Below, piece after piece: positions 42,891 through 51,317 of a DNA stretch of 64,000 nucleotides. The position numbers and the translations under genes are program-made. Every line of letters starts with the position of its first letter. The stretch's first letter is position 1. Origin of the DNA: Occallatibacter riparius (lineage in GTDB: Bacteria > Acidobacteriota > Terriglobia > Terriglobales > Acidobacteriaceae); the NCBI RefSeq assembly GCF_025264625.1, contig NZ_CP093313.1:2356001-2420000 (forward strand). The letters are read 5' to 3'. The notes under the pieces were generated by a model. That model was not told where the DNA came from. It made no database searches and saw nothing but the letters and a program-made list of their open reading frames with translations.

Positions 42891-44951
42891 TTAGATACGG
42901 TGAAAGGCCCGCTGGATCTCTTTCCAAGAATACAGCAAAGCGATTGGACGTCCATGCGGGCAGCTTGTTGGATGCTGCGTCTTTGCAAGTTCCAACAATA
43001 GCCAGTCCATACGTGCCGGGTCAAGAGGTGTATTCACCTTGATCGCGGAGTGGCATGCGATGGACGCCGCGATACGCGTCTTCAACGATCTAAGATCCTC
43101 ATTCCGCTGGTCTTGCTCCGCGCGCGGCGACGACTGTTCGATCACCTCGGTGAGCATCCTTTCGAGCCTGGTTCCGTCCAGTCCCACCGGGGCCGCCTTC
43201 ACTGCCAGAGTTTGTGGCCCGAAGGGCTCAACCTCAAAGCCATTGCGTTCCAGCTCATCCGCGATCTCGGCGAATACCACCATCTGCCACGGCTTGAGCT
43301 CTACCAGCAGCGGCATCAGCAGCCGTTGGCGCTGCACATTTTCTACGTTGCGCTCGCGCAGGATCTTCTCAAACAGAACGCGTTCATGGGCGACGTGCTG
43401 GTCGATAATCCACAGTCCGTCCTCCCCCGTGGCCAGGATGAACGACTCACGAAGCTGCCCGAGAGCCTTCAGCGAGCCGAGGTGGTTCAGGTTCTGCGCG
43501 GCCTGTTCGGCTTCGATCTGGGCGGTGGCGAGTGCTGCGGAAGCGCTTGAATCTGCGAGCGTTGCATCAGGTTCCATCGCGACCTGAAAACCCTCACCAT
43601 CCAGCAGGGCCGCGGCGGTAGCCGCCAGTCCGCCCGCAACGGCAAAGCCGCCTGGCCGGGTCCCTCCCGGCTCGAACGGCAGCCGAACCGGAGTTGCCGA
43701 AGCAGTCCTGGGCGTCAGGGAAAAGGGCTCAGTGTCGGCCTCTCCGGCCACGATCGGCTCCGAGTCAGGTTCGGGCGGTGGCGCATCCGCTCCAGGCTCC
43801 CCCGGAATCGGCGAAGTCGACGGCGGCATCAGCGTCGGGCTGGCCAGCGGCGCAGAATCAAGCGCAGCTAAAAATCCAGCAGCGGGGCGCGCCTTGATGA
43901 GCGCCGTCCGCAGGCTGTCGCGCACGAAATCGTGGATCAGGTTCTGCTGGCGGAAGCGCACTTCGGTCTTGGCCGGATGCACGTTGACGTCAACCTCTTC
44001 CGGCGGCATCTCCAGAAACAGCAGCACCACCGGATAGCTCGTCGGCGGAATCACGTTCCGGTAGGCCTCGGTGATGGCGTGCAGCAGCAGCCGGTCGCGG
44101 ATAAGCCGCTTGTTGACAAAGATATAGATGGAATTGCGGTTCAGCTTCTGCAGCTCGGGCTTCGAGTAGAAGCCAGACAGCCGGAGCTGTCCAGGATCGC
44201 GGGCCGGCTCATCAGGGTCACGTTTCCACGGAGGCGGCTCGGGCAGTCCGGCACGATCGAGCTTGGTCTCGGCAGCCACCGGCAGAAGCTGGGCCAGCGT
44301 CTCCTTCCCGAAAATCTGATAAATCCGCTCAGCCGTGCGGGTCACCGGCGGTGCCGACACCAGCGTGTGGCTCGAGGAAACCAGCTCGAAGTGCTTCTCG
44401 GGGTGGACCAGCGCGTAATGCGTCACGAGCGCTGTCACGTGAGCCAGTTCAGTCGATTCCGCCCGCAGAAACTTGCGTCTCGCCGGCGTATTGAAGAACA
44501 AATCGGCGATGGAGAGAGTCGTGCCGCGCGGAACAGCCGCATCGTCAACATGAAGGATGTTGCCGCCGGCAATCTCGAGCCGCGTGCCCGTCTCCTCCGG
44601 CTCTCCGGTCGACGTCTCCAGGGTGACCCGCGAAACCGACGCAATCGAGGGCAGCGCCTCGCCGCGGAATCCGAGCGTGGCGATCGACAGCAAGTCGTTG
44701 GCGGTGCGTAGCTTTGAGGTGGCATGGCGCTCGAAAGCCAGCAGCGCATCGTCCCGGCTCATGCCGCAGCCATCGTCGGCGATACGAATAAGCTTGCGCC
44801 CGCCCGCCTCGACTTCCACGCGGATACGGTTCGCCCCCGCATCCAGCGAGTTCTCAAGCAGCTCCTTGACCACCGACGCGGGCCGGTCCACCACCTCGCC
44901 CGCGGCGATCTGGTTGGCCACCTGGTCAGAAAGTACTCGAATGCGCCCCAT
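42891..44951 (-). CDS. mutL: DNA mismatch repair protein MutL
   Basis: 686 residues. The GHKL ATPase N-terminus has IAAGEVVDRPASVVKELLENSLDAG, IADDGCGM and TLGFRGEALPSIASV. After a Pro/Glu-rich linker (about 365-480), the C-terminal domain carries DQHVAHERVLFEK (about 512), the DQHA-x2-E-x4-E endonuclease motif with Val for Ala, and CPHGRPIAL near the end. It therefore looks like a nicking-competent MutL, as expected for a bacterium without MutH. ATG 44951. A 200-nt gap separates it from the next minus-strand gene. Confidence 0.95.
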   Translation of the reverse strand: MGRIRVLSDQVANQIAAGEVVDRPASVVKELLENSLDAGANRIRVEVEAGGRKLIRIADDGCGMSRDDALLAFERHATSKLRTANDLLSIATLGFRGEALPSIASVSRVTLETSTGEPEETGTRLEIAGGNILHVDDAAVPRGTTLSIADLFFNTPARRKFLRAESTELAHVTALVTHYALVHPEKHFELVSSSHTLVSAPPVTRTAERIYQIFGKETLAQLLPVAAETKLDRAGLPEPPPWKRDPDEPARDPGQLRLSGFYSKPELQKLNRNSIYIFVNKRLIRDRLLLHAITEAYRNVIPPTSYPVVLLFLEMPPEEVDVNVHPAKTEVRFRQQNLIHDFVRDSLRTALIKARPAAGFLAALDSAPLASPTLMPPSTSPIPGEPGADAPPPEPDSEPIVAGEADTEPFSLTPRTASATPVRLPFEPGGTRPGGFAVAGGLAATAAALLDGEGFQVAMEPDATLADSSASAALATAQIEAEQAAQNLNHLGSLKALGQLRESFILATGEDGLWIIDQHVAHERVLFEKILRERNVENVQRQRLLMPLLVELKPWQMVVFAEIADELERNGFEVEPFGPQTLAVKAAPVGLDGTRLERMLTEVIEQSSPRAEQDQRNEDLRSLKTRIAASIACHSAIKVNTPLDPARMDWLLLELAKTQHPTSCPHGRPIALLYSWKEIQRAFHRI

Positions 44952-45065
44952 GAAGGATCAGGTTAACGCACGTCCCGGTGGGAAACGGCGGCAAAACCCT
45001 GGAAACCAGGAGCAGGGAATCGGAATCGGGAGCAGGCGATAGGATGGACTTCGGGAGACCCCACC

Positions 45066-45515
45066 ATGTTCACGCCAAAGCCGATCGGATTTGTTCGCAG
45101 CCCCTACAGCCAGACCACCGCCGTTCCCAGAGGACTAGGCGCAAAGCACGATGCCGAGGGCGAACTCGAAATCCTGCCGGAATTCGAGGCAGGCCTCCAG
45201 GACATCGAGGGCTTCTCGCACCTCTTCGTGATCTGGGTGTTCGACCGTTCCGAGACGGCGGCTTTGGTGGGGCCCACCCCGATCGATGGCATTCCCCACG
45301 GAGTGTTCGCGACCCGCTCCCCGTTCCGTCCAAATCCCCTCGGGCTGACCGTAGTCGAGCTGCTGGGCCGCGAAGGAAACAGGCTGCGTGTAAGAGGCGT
45401 AGACATGCTCGAAGGCACGGCGATCCTCGACATCAAGCCGTATCTCTCTGGAATCGCAGCCGATAAGCTGCGCCGCGGCTGGCTCGACGCCGCCGAATCG
45501 AAGGCTAAGGCCTGA
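45066..45515 (+). CDS. trmO: tRNA (N6-threonylcarbamoyladenosine(37)-N6)-methyltransferase TrmO
   Basis: 149 residues, the TsaA/YaeB beta-barrel. PIGFVRSPY opens the fold, and EGFSHLFVIWVFDRS and ATRSPFRPNPLGLTVVELL are the SAM-binding signatures. It methylates t6A37 of tRNA-Thr. It is divergent from mutL and followed directly by a strong terminator. Confidence 0.9.
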   Translation: MFTPKPIGFVRSPYSQTTAVPRGLGAKHDAEGELEILPEFEAGLQDIEGFSHLFVIWVFDRSETAALVGPTPIDGIPHGVFATRSPFRPNPLGLTVVELLGREGNRLRVRGVDMLEGTAILDIKPYLSGIAADKLRRGWLDAAESKAKA

Positions 45516-45520
45516 AACAG

Positions 45521-45546
45521 AAATGCCGCCCGCAGGCGGCATTTTC
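45521..45546. terminator. Bidirectional terminator after trmO
   Basis: AAATGCCGCC (45521-45530) pairs with GGCGGCATTTT (45535-45545) around a four-base loop, with T-rich sequence on the plus side and a matching A-run on the other. It serves trmO and probably the convergent small membrane protein gene. Confidence 0.85.
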
Positions 45547-45568
45547 TATGAACTGAAAACTACGAGCT

Positions 45569-45790
45569 CTAAATTCCAACCCCGTACTCAGCCGCCGCAC
45601 TGTTATCCGAATGCGGATAGAAGTCGTAAGGCGTACGCTTCTTGAACTTGTACCAGCTGCGCAATTCGAAGCCCAGGAAGATCCCAAGACTGGCCGCTGC
45701 CATGCCCACAGAGAACCATCCGATGGCGCGTAACGCCTTGTGTTCGCTGATCCTTTCGATGGTCGCTTCCATTTCGGGCTCGTTCGCCAT
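45569..45790 (-). CDS. Small single-pass membrane protein
   Basis: 73 residues. A charged N-terminus (about 1-20) precedes one hydrophobic segment, AIGWFSVGMAAASLGIFLGF, and a basic, aromatic C-terminus (SWYKFKKRTPYDFYP). ATG 45790 follows GGAAGGTG closely; a 14-residue longer form lacks a site. No known family. It lies between the trmO terminator and the adenosine deaminase gene. Confidence 0.6.
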   Translation of the reverse strand: MANEPEMEATIERISEHKALRAIGWFSVGMAAASLGIFLGFELRSWYKFKKRTPYDFYPHSDNSAAAEYGVGI

Positions 45791-45871
45791 GGGCACCTTC
45801 CTTGTCAAGAATGATACCGCACATGTTTGCATGGCGGCCTTGGGCCTTAGACCCGCAATGTGAAGATTTGT

Positions 45872-46888
45872 TTACCCGATTGATTCGATACGGGCCGTCC
45901 AGGAAGCCTTTTCCACTTCGGGAAGAAAGCTCGCCTCTATCGAGTTCGATGCAAGCCGGCGCAGTTCGTCGCGGGTGAATCCCTGTTCGGTGTGCGCCAG
46001 CATATACTCGCCTTCCAGGTCCGATCCGAAGAAGGCTGGATCGTCGGAGTTGAGCGTGACCAGCAGCCCCAGATCGAAGTAGCGGCGCAGCGGATGCTCC
46101 GCCCAGGAGGCGCAGACCCCGGTCCGGACATTAGAGGTTGGATTCAGCTCCAGCGGAGTACTCCGTACCTTCAACTCCTCGAGAAGTTCGGAGTCCTGCA
46201 CAGCCGACAGCGCATGCCCGATGCGCTCGGAACCGATAGCCAGCGCTTCTCGAATCGCCTCAGGCGGGGTGGTCTCTCCGGCATGGTTGGTCAGCCGCAG
46301 ACCAGCGGCCCTGGCCTCGGCATACAGCTCGCGGAACGGCTCCGACCCGCAGCGGCGCTCGTCGCCGCCGAGACCAATGCCAATGATCGACGTGTACTCG
46401 CAGCGCATCTCGATCGCCTTGCGGAAGACGCGAGCAGCCTCTTCGAGCGTGAAGTGCCGCACGGCGTCGAAGATCCAGTAGAGGGAGATTCCAAGCTCCC
46501 GCTGTGCCCGGACACGGGCCTGCTCCAGCCCTGCAAAGATCGGCTCGAAGCACTCCGGATCGTGGTTGCGCCAGACGTAGATGACGCCGACTGAGATGTA
46601 AACCTCGGCGTGCACAATCCCCTGCTGGGCGAGCCGCTGGGCCATGCGCCAGGCTGCGAGTTCGTAGTCTGCCGGCCCGACCAAGCGGTTGGTGACCGCC
46701 TTGAATGCGTCGAGGAACCCCGAGAAGTCCTGGAAGCGGTAAAGCGCTTCGGCCTCAGCCTGCGTCAGCGGCTCGCGGTCATGCCGCTGGCTCAGCTCGA
46801 CGAGAGTGGCCGGAGCGATTGTGCCTTCGAGGTGGAGGTGAAGCTCAGCTTTGGGAAGGCGGCGGATGAAATCCGCAACGTCGTTCAT
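45872..46888 (-). CDS. Adenosine/adenine deaminase family protein
   Basis: 338 residues of the amidohydrolase ADA family. KAELHLHLEG gives the first His pair, TNHAGETTPPEAI the His/Glu, and LVTLNSDDPAFFGSDL the Asp pair that holds zinc and the nucleophilic water. The NSDDPAFF form is common in bacterial adenine deaminases as well as adenosine deaminases, so the substrate is left open. It feeds purine salvage. ATG 46888. The divergent side faces the TetR gene 9 nt away, on the same strand. Confidence 0.85.
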   Translation of the reverse strand: MNDVADFIRRLPKAELHLHLEGTIAPATLVELSQRHDREPLTQAEAEALYRFQDFSGFLDAFKAVTNRLVGPADYELAAWRMAQRLAQQGIVHAEVYISVGVIYVWRNHDPECFEPIFAGLEQARVRAQRELGISLYWIFDAVRHFTLEEAARVFRKAIEMRCEYTSIIGIGLGGDERRCGSEPFRELYAEARAAGLRLTNHAGETTPPEAIREALAIGSERIGHALSAVQDSELLEELKVRSTPLELNPTSNVRTGVCASWAEHPLRRYFDLGLLVTLNSDDPAFFGSDLEGEYMLAHTEQGFTRDELRRLASNSIEASFLPEVEKASWTARIESIG

Positions 46889-46897
46889 GAGACAAGT

Positions 46898-47527
46898 TTA
46901 TCGGGCTGACGCGGCCAGATAAGCTGCGGCCAGGCGGATCAGCTCAGCGCGATACGATTCCTGCAGCTTGTGCGGCGCGGGCGACTCGATCAGCCGCCGT
47001 GCGGTGCCCGTGAAAACGCCGTAGAGCATCTCGGCCAGGCGTAGCGGTTCGGTGCAGAACTGGACGGGCGCGGTGGCGAGCATCCCCGCGACCGCGTCGC
47101 AGGCGCGGCTAGCCATCTCGCGGCCTATCCGTGCGCCGTCCACGTCATTGGCGATCGCGTAAAGGGCGGTGCTGGTGCGGACATTCTTCAGCTTGGCGTC
47201 GAGGAATCCGTTGACCAGCCCGGACGCCATCTCCTCCAGCGGCCGGCCGTGGTGTTCCAGGCAGGCACGCTGGACCGCGGAAACCACCTCGCCCAGGTGC
47301 CGCTCCAGGACCGCCCTTAGCAGCGCCTGCTTGTTAGGAAAGTACTGGTACAGCGTTCCCACCGATACCCCGGCACGGGCGGCGACCCGCGTGGTGGTCA
47401 GGTTCTCCTGCCCGACGGCGAGCAAAACCTGAACAGTTGCGGACAGGATGGCATCCACCGTCGCAGTGGAGCGAGCCTGCACAGGCGTTTTTCGCGGGTC
47501 CAGAAGTGGTGCTGCGGCGCGGGGCAA
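46898..47527 (-). CDS. TetR/AcrR-family transcriptional regulator
   Basis: 209 residues. The N-terminal helix-turn-helix (TVDAILSATVQVLLAVGQENLTTTRVAARAGVSVGTLYQYFPNKQALL) is textbook TetR; the C-terminal ligand domain is uncharacterised. It is divergent from the aldo/keto reductase gene at 47614 across an 86-nt spacer, so it probably represses that gene and itself. It is also directly upstream of the deaminase gene on the same strand. The inducer is unknown. Confidence 0.88.
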   Translation of the reverse strand: MPRAAAPLLDPRKTPVQARSTATVDAILSATVQVLLAVGQENLTTTRVAARAGVSVGTLYQYFPNKQALLRAVLERHLGEVVSAVQRACLEHHGRPLEEMASGLVNGFLDAKLKNVRTSTALYAIANDVDGARIGREMASRACDAVAGMLATAPVQFCTEPLRLAEMLYGVFTGTARRLIESPAPHKLQESYRAELIRLAAAYLAASAR

Positions 47528-47613
47528 ATGCGAACTCCAAACCTGAAGGTTCCTTCATCAAAACACCGGAAGCAAGCGGCAGGCAAATAAGCCGGCTTCC
47601 GAGAGGATTTGCA

Positions 47614-48531
47614 ATGACGAAGACGAATGAGCTGGGTGGCGTGTTCACGTTTCCGGGAACCGACATGACGGTGAACCGCATGGGCTATGGCGCAATGCAA
47701 CTGGCGGGGCCGCAGGTGTTCGGCCCGCCGAGGGACCGCGCCGAAGCGATCGCGGTGGTCCGTGAGGCGGTCGAGTCGGGTGTGAACCACATCGACACAT
47801 CGGACTTCTACGGTCCGCACGTGGTGAACGAGATTCTGCGCGAGGCGCTGCACCCCTATCCGGCCGGGCTGACGCTGGTCACCAAGGTGGGCGCAAAGCG
47901 CGGGCCGAATGCCGAGTGGATCCAGAGTCTCGATCGCGAGCTCCTGGTCCAGTCGGTTGAGGACAACCTGCGCAACTTGGGCGTGGACGCGCTCGACGTA
48001 GTGAACCTGCGCGGCAGCGGCTTGATGACTCCGGATGGCTCGTCGATGGTCGGCGGTATGGAGGTGCTGGCCGAGCTGCAGCAGCAGGGTAAGATCCGCC
48101 ACATCGGCCTCAGTAACGTGTCGCGCGAGCAGTTTGTGGAGGCGCGCAAGGTGGCGCCGGTCGTGACCGTGCAGAACTTCTACAACGTCGCGAACCGTGC
48201 GGATGATGCCTTCATCGACGAACTGGCCGCGGAGGGAATCGCGTATGTGCCGTTCTTCCCGTTGGGCGGATTCTCGCCCCTGCAATCAGGGACGCTGAAC
48301 GAGGTTGCCGCCGAAGTTGGCGCGACGCCCATGCAGGTGGCGCTCGCGCGGCTTCTCCAGCGCTCGCCAAACATCCTGCTGATTCCGGGCACTTCGACGC
48401 GCGTCCATTTGCGCGAGAACCTGGCGGCGGCGGCACTTCGTCTGTCTGACGATCTGCTCGTGAAGCTGGACGACGTAGCGAAGGATGCCGTGCGCGCGGA
48501 ATTCCACTTGGCGACCGCCAGCGCGCACTGA
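47614..48531 (+). CDS. pdxI: Aldo/keto reductase, YdbC/PdxI-like
   Basis: 305 residues with close similarity to E. coli YdbC/PdxI, a pyridoxal reductase: VNRMGYGAMQLAGPQVFGPPRDR, GVNHIDTSDFYGPHVVNEIL, TLVTKVGAKRG, DVVNLRGSG, YVPFFPLGGFSPLQSGTL and LLIPGTST. The tetrad Asp, Tyr and Lys are present; the usual His is Arg (NLR), which is also the form in YdbC. ATG 47614 follows a GAGAGGA site. Control by the divergent TetR regulator is likely. Pyridoxal as substrate is by homology only. Confidence 0.85.
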   Translation: MTKTNELGGVFTFPGTDMTVNRMGYGAMQLAGPQVFGPPRDRAEAIAVVREAVESGVNHIDTSDFYGPHVVNEILREALHPYPAGLTLVTKVGAKRGPNAEWIQSLDRELLVQSVEDNLRNLGVDALDVVNLRGSGLMTPDGSSMVGGMEVLAELQQQGKIRHIGLSNVSREQFVEARKVAPVVTVQNFYNVANRADDAFIDELAAEGIAYVPFFPLGGFSPLQSGTLNEVAAEVGATPMQVALARLLQRSPNILLIPGTSTRVHLRENLAAAALRLSDDLLVKLDDVAKDAVRAEFHLATASAH

Positions 48532-48543
48532 CGGACGCCTGTG

Positions 48544-51117
48544 CTACCGCCCCGGATGCAGCGCGGGCTTAACCGCCGGCTTCGCCTTCGCAGGCACACT
48601 GGCGGCGGGTAATGCCTGCCGCACCGCGGGCCCACCCGCCGGCGGCCTCGGCGCTGGAACAACACCCGGCTTCGTCGAAGGTGCTGCATTCACCGTCTTC
48701 GGCGCACCCTGCGCCGGCACAGCTGTCACCGTCTTCGCACCCGATCCAGCCACGGGCGGTCTTGGCGCCGCAGCGGCTCCAGCCATGGCCGCCGGCTTGC
48801 TCATACTAGGCCGCGCTCCAGTCTTCACCGGCGCGGCCGCACCTGCGGCCGAAGCCTGCAGCAGCGGAGCCTTCTGCTCTCCCTGGTCGCCCAGGAACTT
48901 CTCGTTGTCCTTGCCCACGATGGCCTGCTTCATCACCGCCATCCAGATGGGTAGCGCAGCCTTGGCCCCCGTCTCCTTCTCTCCAAGCGACTCCCGGCTG
49001 TCAAATCCCACCCAGACGCCGCATGTGACAGACGGCGAAAAACCGAGGAACCACGCGTCGGTGTAATCGCTGGTCGTTCCCGTCTTGCCGCCTAGCGGGT
49101 GATTCAACTGCGAGGCCGCTGCGCCCGTACCGTGCGCCGTCACTGCCCGCAACAGCGTCATCATGGTTCGCGCCGTCTGCTGACTGATCACTTCCTTCAC
49201 CTGCGGCGGATCCTCCCACAGGGTGATCCCGTCCGCATTCGATACCTTGCGGATCAGCCTTGGCTGCACGCGGATCCCGTCATTGGGAAACACCGAGTAC
49301 GACGCCACCTGCTCTTCCAGCGTGATTTCCGCAGCACCCAGCGCCACAGGCAGATACGCCGGAATGTTGGACGTGACGCCGAACCGGTGCGCCATGTCGA
49401 TCACCTTGTGAATGCCCACGCGCGCCGCCAGCTTCAGGGCCGGAATGTTCCGCGACTCCGCGAACGCGTTCGTAATCGTCATCGCGCCCTTGTAGTCGTT
49501 CTCGTAGTTGTGCGGCGTGTAGCTGCCAAAGCTCACTGGCCCATCGACGATCACGTCATCCGGCTTCACGCCGTCTTCCACCGCCGTGGTATACACATAC
49601 GGCTTGAAGCTCGATCCCGTCTGCCGCTCCGCCTGCGTTGCCCGGTTGAACACGCTGACCGAGTAATCGCGCCCGCCCACCATGGCCAGAACATCGCCCG
49701 TGGTGTTGTCCATCATCATCAGCGCGCCCTGCGCGCCGGAATCCTGCTCGAGCGTCGCCTTGCGCCCCCCGCCCTCAAACCCATCCTGCAGATGCACGTA
49801 GATCACGTCGCCCGGCTTCAACAGCGCATCCGCATAGCGCTGCCCGGTCCACTGCCAGTCGGCCGGCTGCATAAACACTTCTTCCGACCCGATCCGCGCC
49901 CGCACCATCGTCGGCAGCACAGAAGTCACAACGGCATGCACATAGTCCCCGGGGCTATACTTCAGCGCCCAGTCGGGATGTTTGTAGCTCTCCATGTCGT
50001 TGCCATCGGCGATGACGTTGTCGAGCTTGCCGTTCCACCCGTGCCGCCGCTCGTACGTTGCCACCCCATCCAGCACGGCTTGGTTCGCCGTCTTCTGCAG
50101 ATCGAGATCGAGCGTGGTATCCACTCGCAGACCGGACTCGTGCACCTGCTCGCTCCCGAACTGCTTCTCCAACTCGCGCCGCACCTCTTCCTGGAACCAC
50201 GGAGCCACCGACCCTTCGGGCTGCGTCAGCTTCAGTCCCAGACCGGTTCCGCGCGCGGCTCCGGCTTCGGCATGCGTGATCAGTCCATCCGATTCCATCT
50301 CGCTGATCACCAGGTTGCGCCTCTTCAGCGCCTTCTCCGGGTTCAGAATCGGCGAGTAGGCATACGGCCCCTTGGGCAGCCCGGCTAGCAGCGCGGCCTG
50401 GGTCAGCGTCAAATCCTTCGCATGCGCCCCAAAGTAGAACTGGCTGGCCGCTTCGAATCCATACATTCCGCTGCCCAGGTAAATCTGGTTTCCATACAGG
50501 GTGAAGATCTGTTCCTTGGTGAATGTCCGCTCAATCTGGATGGCCAGGAATGCTTCCTGGATCTTCCGCATCCCGCTCACGGAGCGGGCCAGGTCCGCAG
50601 AGAAGAACAGGTTGCGTGCCAGTTGCATGGTCAGCGTCGATGCCCCTTGCGCCCGCCCCTTGCTGCGGATGTCATGCCAGGCCGCGCCCCAGATGCGCCA
50701 GAAGTTGATCCCCCCGTGCGACTCGAAGTCCTTGTCCTCGATGGAAACCACAGCCTTACGCAGAATGGGAGCAAAGTCGTTGTAGTTCACCACGATGCGC
50801 CGCTGCAGTGCGAACGCGCCGATCACCCGGCCCTTCTGGTCGTAAAGATCGGTTGTAGTGGAAGGCCGGTACCGCTCCAGGTCCTCGATCTGCGGCAAAT
50901 CCGACGAGTACACCAGCGTCAACCCGGCCAGCGAGCCCGTCACCACTGAGAGCACTATCAGGATCGCCAGCGCCGCCTTGCCCGCCAGCTTGCGGCGCGG
51001 TTTTTGCGCCCGCGGCTTCTTGGGCGCTTTAACCGGCTTGTCTTCAGGATCAGGCTCGCGCCGATGGCTTCGGCCCAGCGTCTGCGGTTCTTCTACATAT
51101 TGAATGGGGGTAGCCAA
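48544..51117 (-). CDS. Class A penicillin-binding protein (PBP1a-type)
   Basis: 857 residues. A basic cytoplasmic N-terminus (about 1-45) and a membrane helix (about 46-70) precede the glycosyltransferase-51 domain with VVSIEDKDFESHGGINFWRIW (catalytic Glu near 126) and QGASTLTMQLARNLFF. The transpeptidase domain has TGSSFKPYVYT (Ser-x2-Lys near 501) and GGKTGTTSDYTDAW (near 679). It polymerises and cross-links peptidoglycan. The last 110 residues are Ala/Pro-rich and probably disordered. Its stop lies 12 nt from the convergent pdxI-like gene. Confidence 0.93.
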   Translation of the reverse strand: MATPIQYVEEPQTLGRSHRREPDPEDKPVKAPKKPRAQKPRRKLAGKAALAILIVLSVVTGSLAGLTLVYSSDLPQIEDLERYRPSTTTDLYDQKGRVIGAFALQRRIVVNYNDFAPILRKAVVSIEDKDFESHGGINFWRIWGAAWHDIRSKGRAQGASTLTMQLARNLFFSADLARSVSGMRKIQEAFLAIQIERTFTKEQIFTLYGNQIYLGSGMYGFEAASQFYFGAHAKDLTLTQAALLAGLPKGPYAYSPILNPEKALKRRNLVISEMESDGLITHAEAGAARGTGLGLKLTQPEGSVAPWFQEEVRRELEKQFGSEQVHESGLRVDTTLDLDLQKTANQAVLDGVATYERRHGWNGKLDNVIADGNDMESYKHPDWALKYSPGDYVHAVVTSVLPTMVRARIGSEEVFMQPADWQWTGQRYADALLKPGDVIYVHLQDGFEGGGRKATLEQDSGAQGALMMMDNTTGDVLAMVGGRDYSVSVFNRATQAERQTGSSFKPYVYTTAVEDGVKPDDVIVDGPVSFGSYTPHNYENDYKGAMTITNAFAESRNIPALKLAARVGIHKVIDMAHRFGVTSNIPAYLPVALGAAEITLEEQVASYSVFPNDGIRVQPRLIRKVSNADGITLWEDPPQVKEVISQQTARTMMTLLRAVTAHGTGAAASQLNHPLGGKTGTTSDYTDAWFLGFSPSVTCGVWVGFDSRESLGEKETGAKAALPIWMAVMKQAIVGKDNEKFLGDQGEQKAPLLQASAAGAAAPVKTGARPSMSKPAAMAGAAAAPRPPVAGSGAKTVTAVPAQGAPKTVNAAPSTKPGVVPAPRPPAGGPAVRQALPAASVPAKAKPAVKPALHPGR

Positions 51118-51268
51118 GCGCGTCTCGCCTCAAGGCAATCTCTCTGCGAGCGAGTGGAGAATGCTGAATACCTCAGAGCGTACCACGCATTCGGCGCCCC
51201 AACCGTGACAAACCGCACCCCGGTACCTCCGAGTGCAATTGCGGGAAGACGGTTCCCTCAGACACACG

Positions 51269-51300
51269 AAAGCCCCGCGCTCATGCGAACGCGGGGCTTT
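51269..51300 (-). terminator. Terminator downstream of the S41-family gene
   Basis: AAAGCCCCGCG (51269-51279) pairs perfectly over eleven bases with CGCGGGGCTTT (51290-51300). It begins 18 nt after the stop of the S41-like gene in its direction of transcription and separates it from the PBP gene. Confidence 0.8.
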
Positions 51301-51317
51301 TGATTTTCTTGCAGGTG

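Noticed and set aside
47398..48285. 295-residue minus-strand frame opposite the PdxI-like gene
   Set aside because: Shadow frame overlapping two well-supported genes.
49099..50388. 429-residue plus-strand frame opposite the PBP gene
   Set aside because: His/Arg-rich shadow of the high-GC PBP gene; no domain is recognisable.
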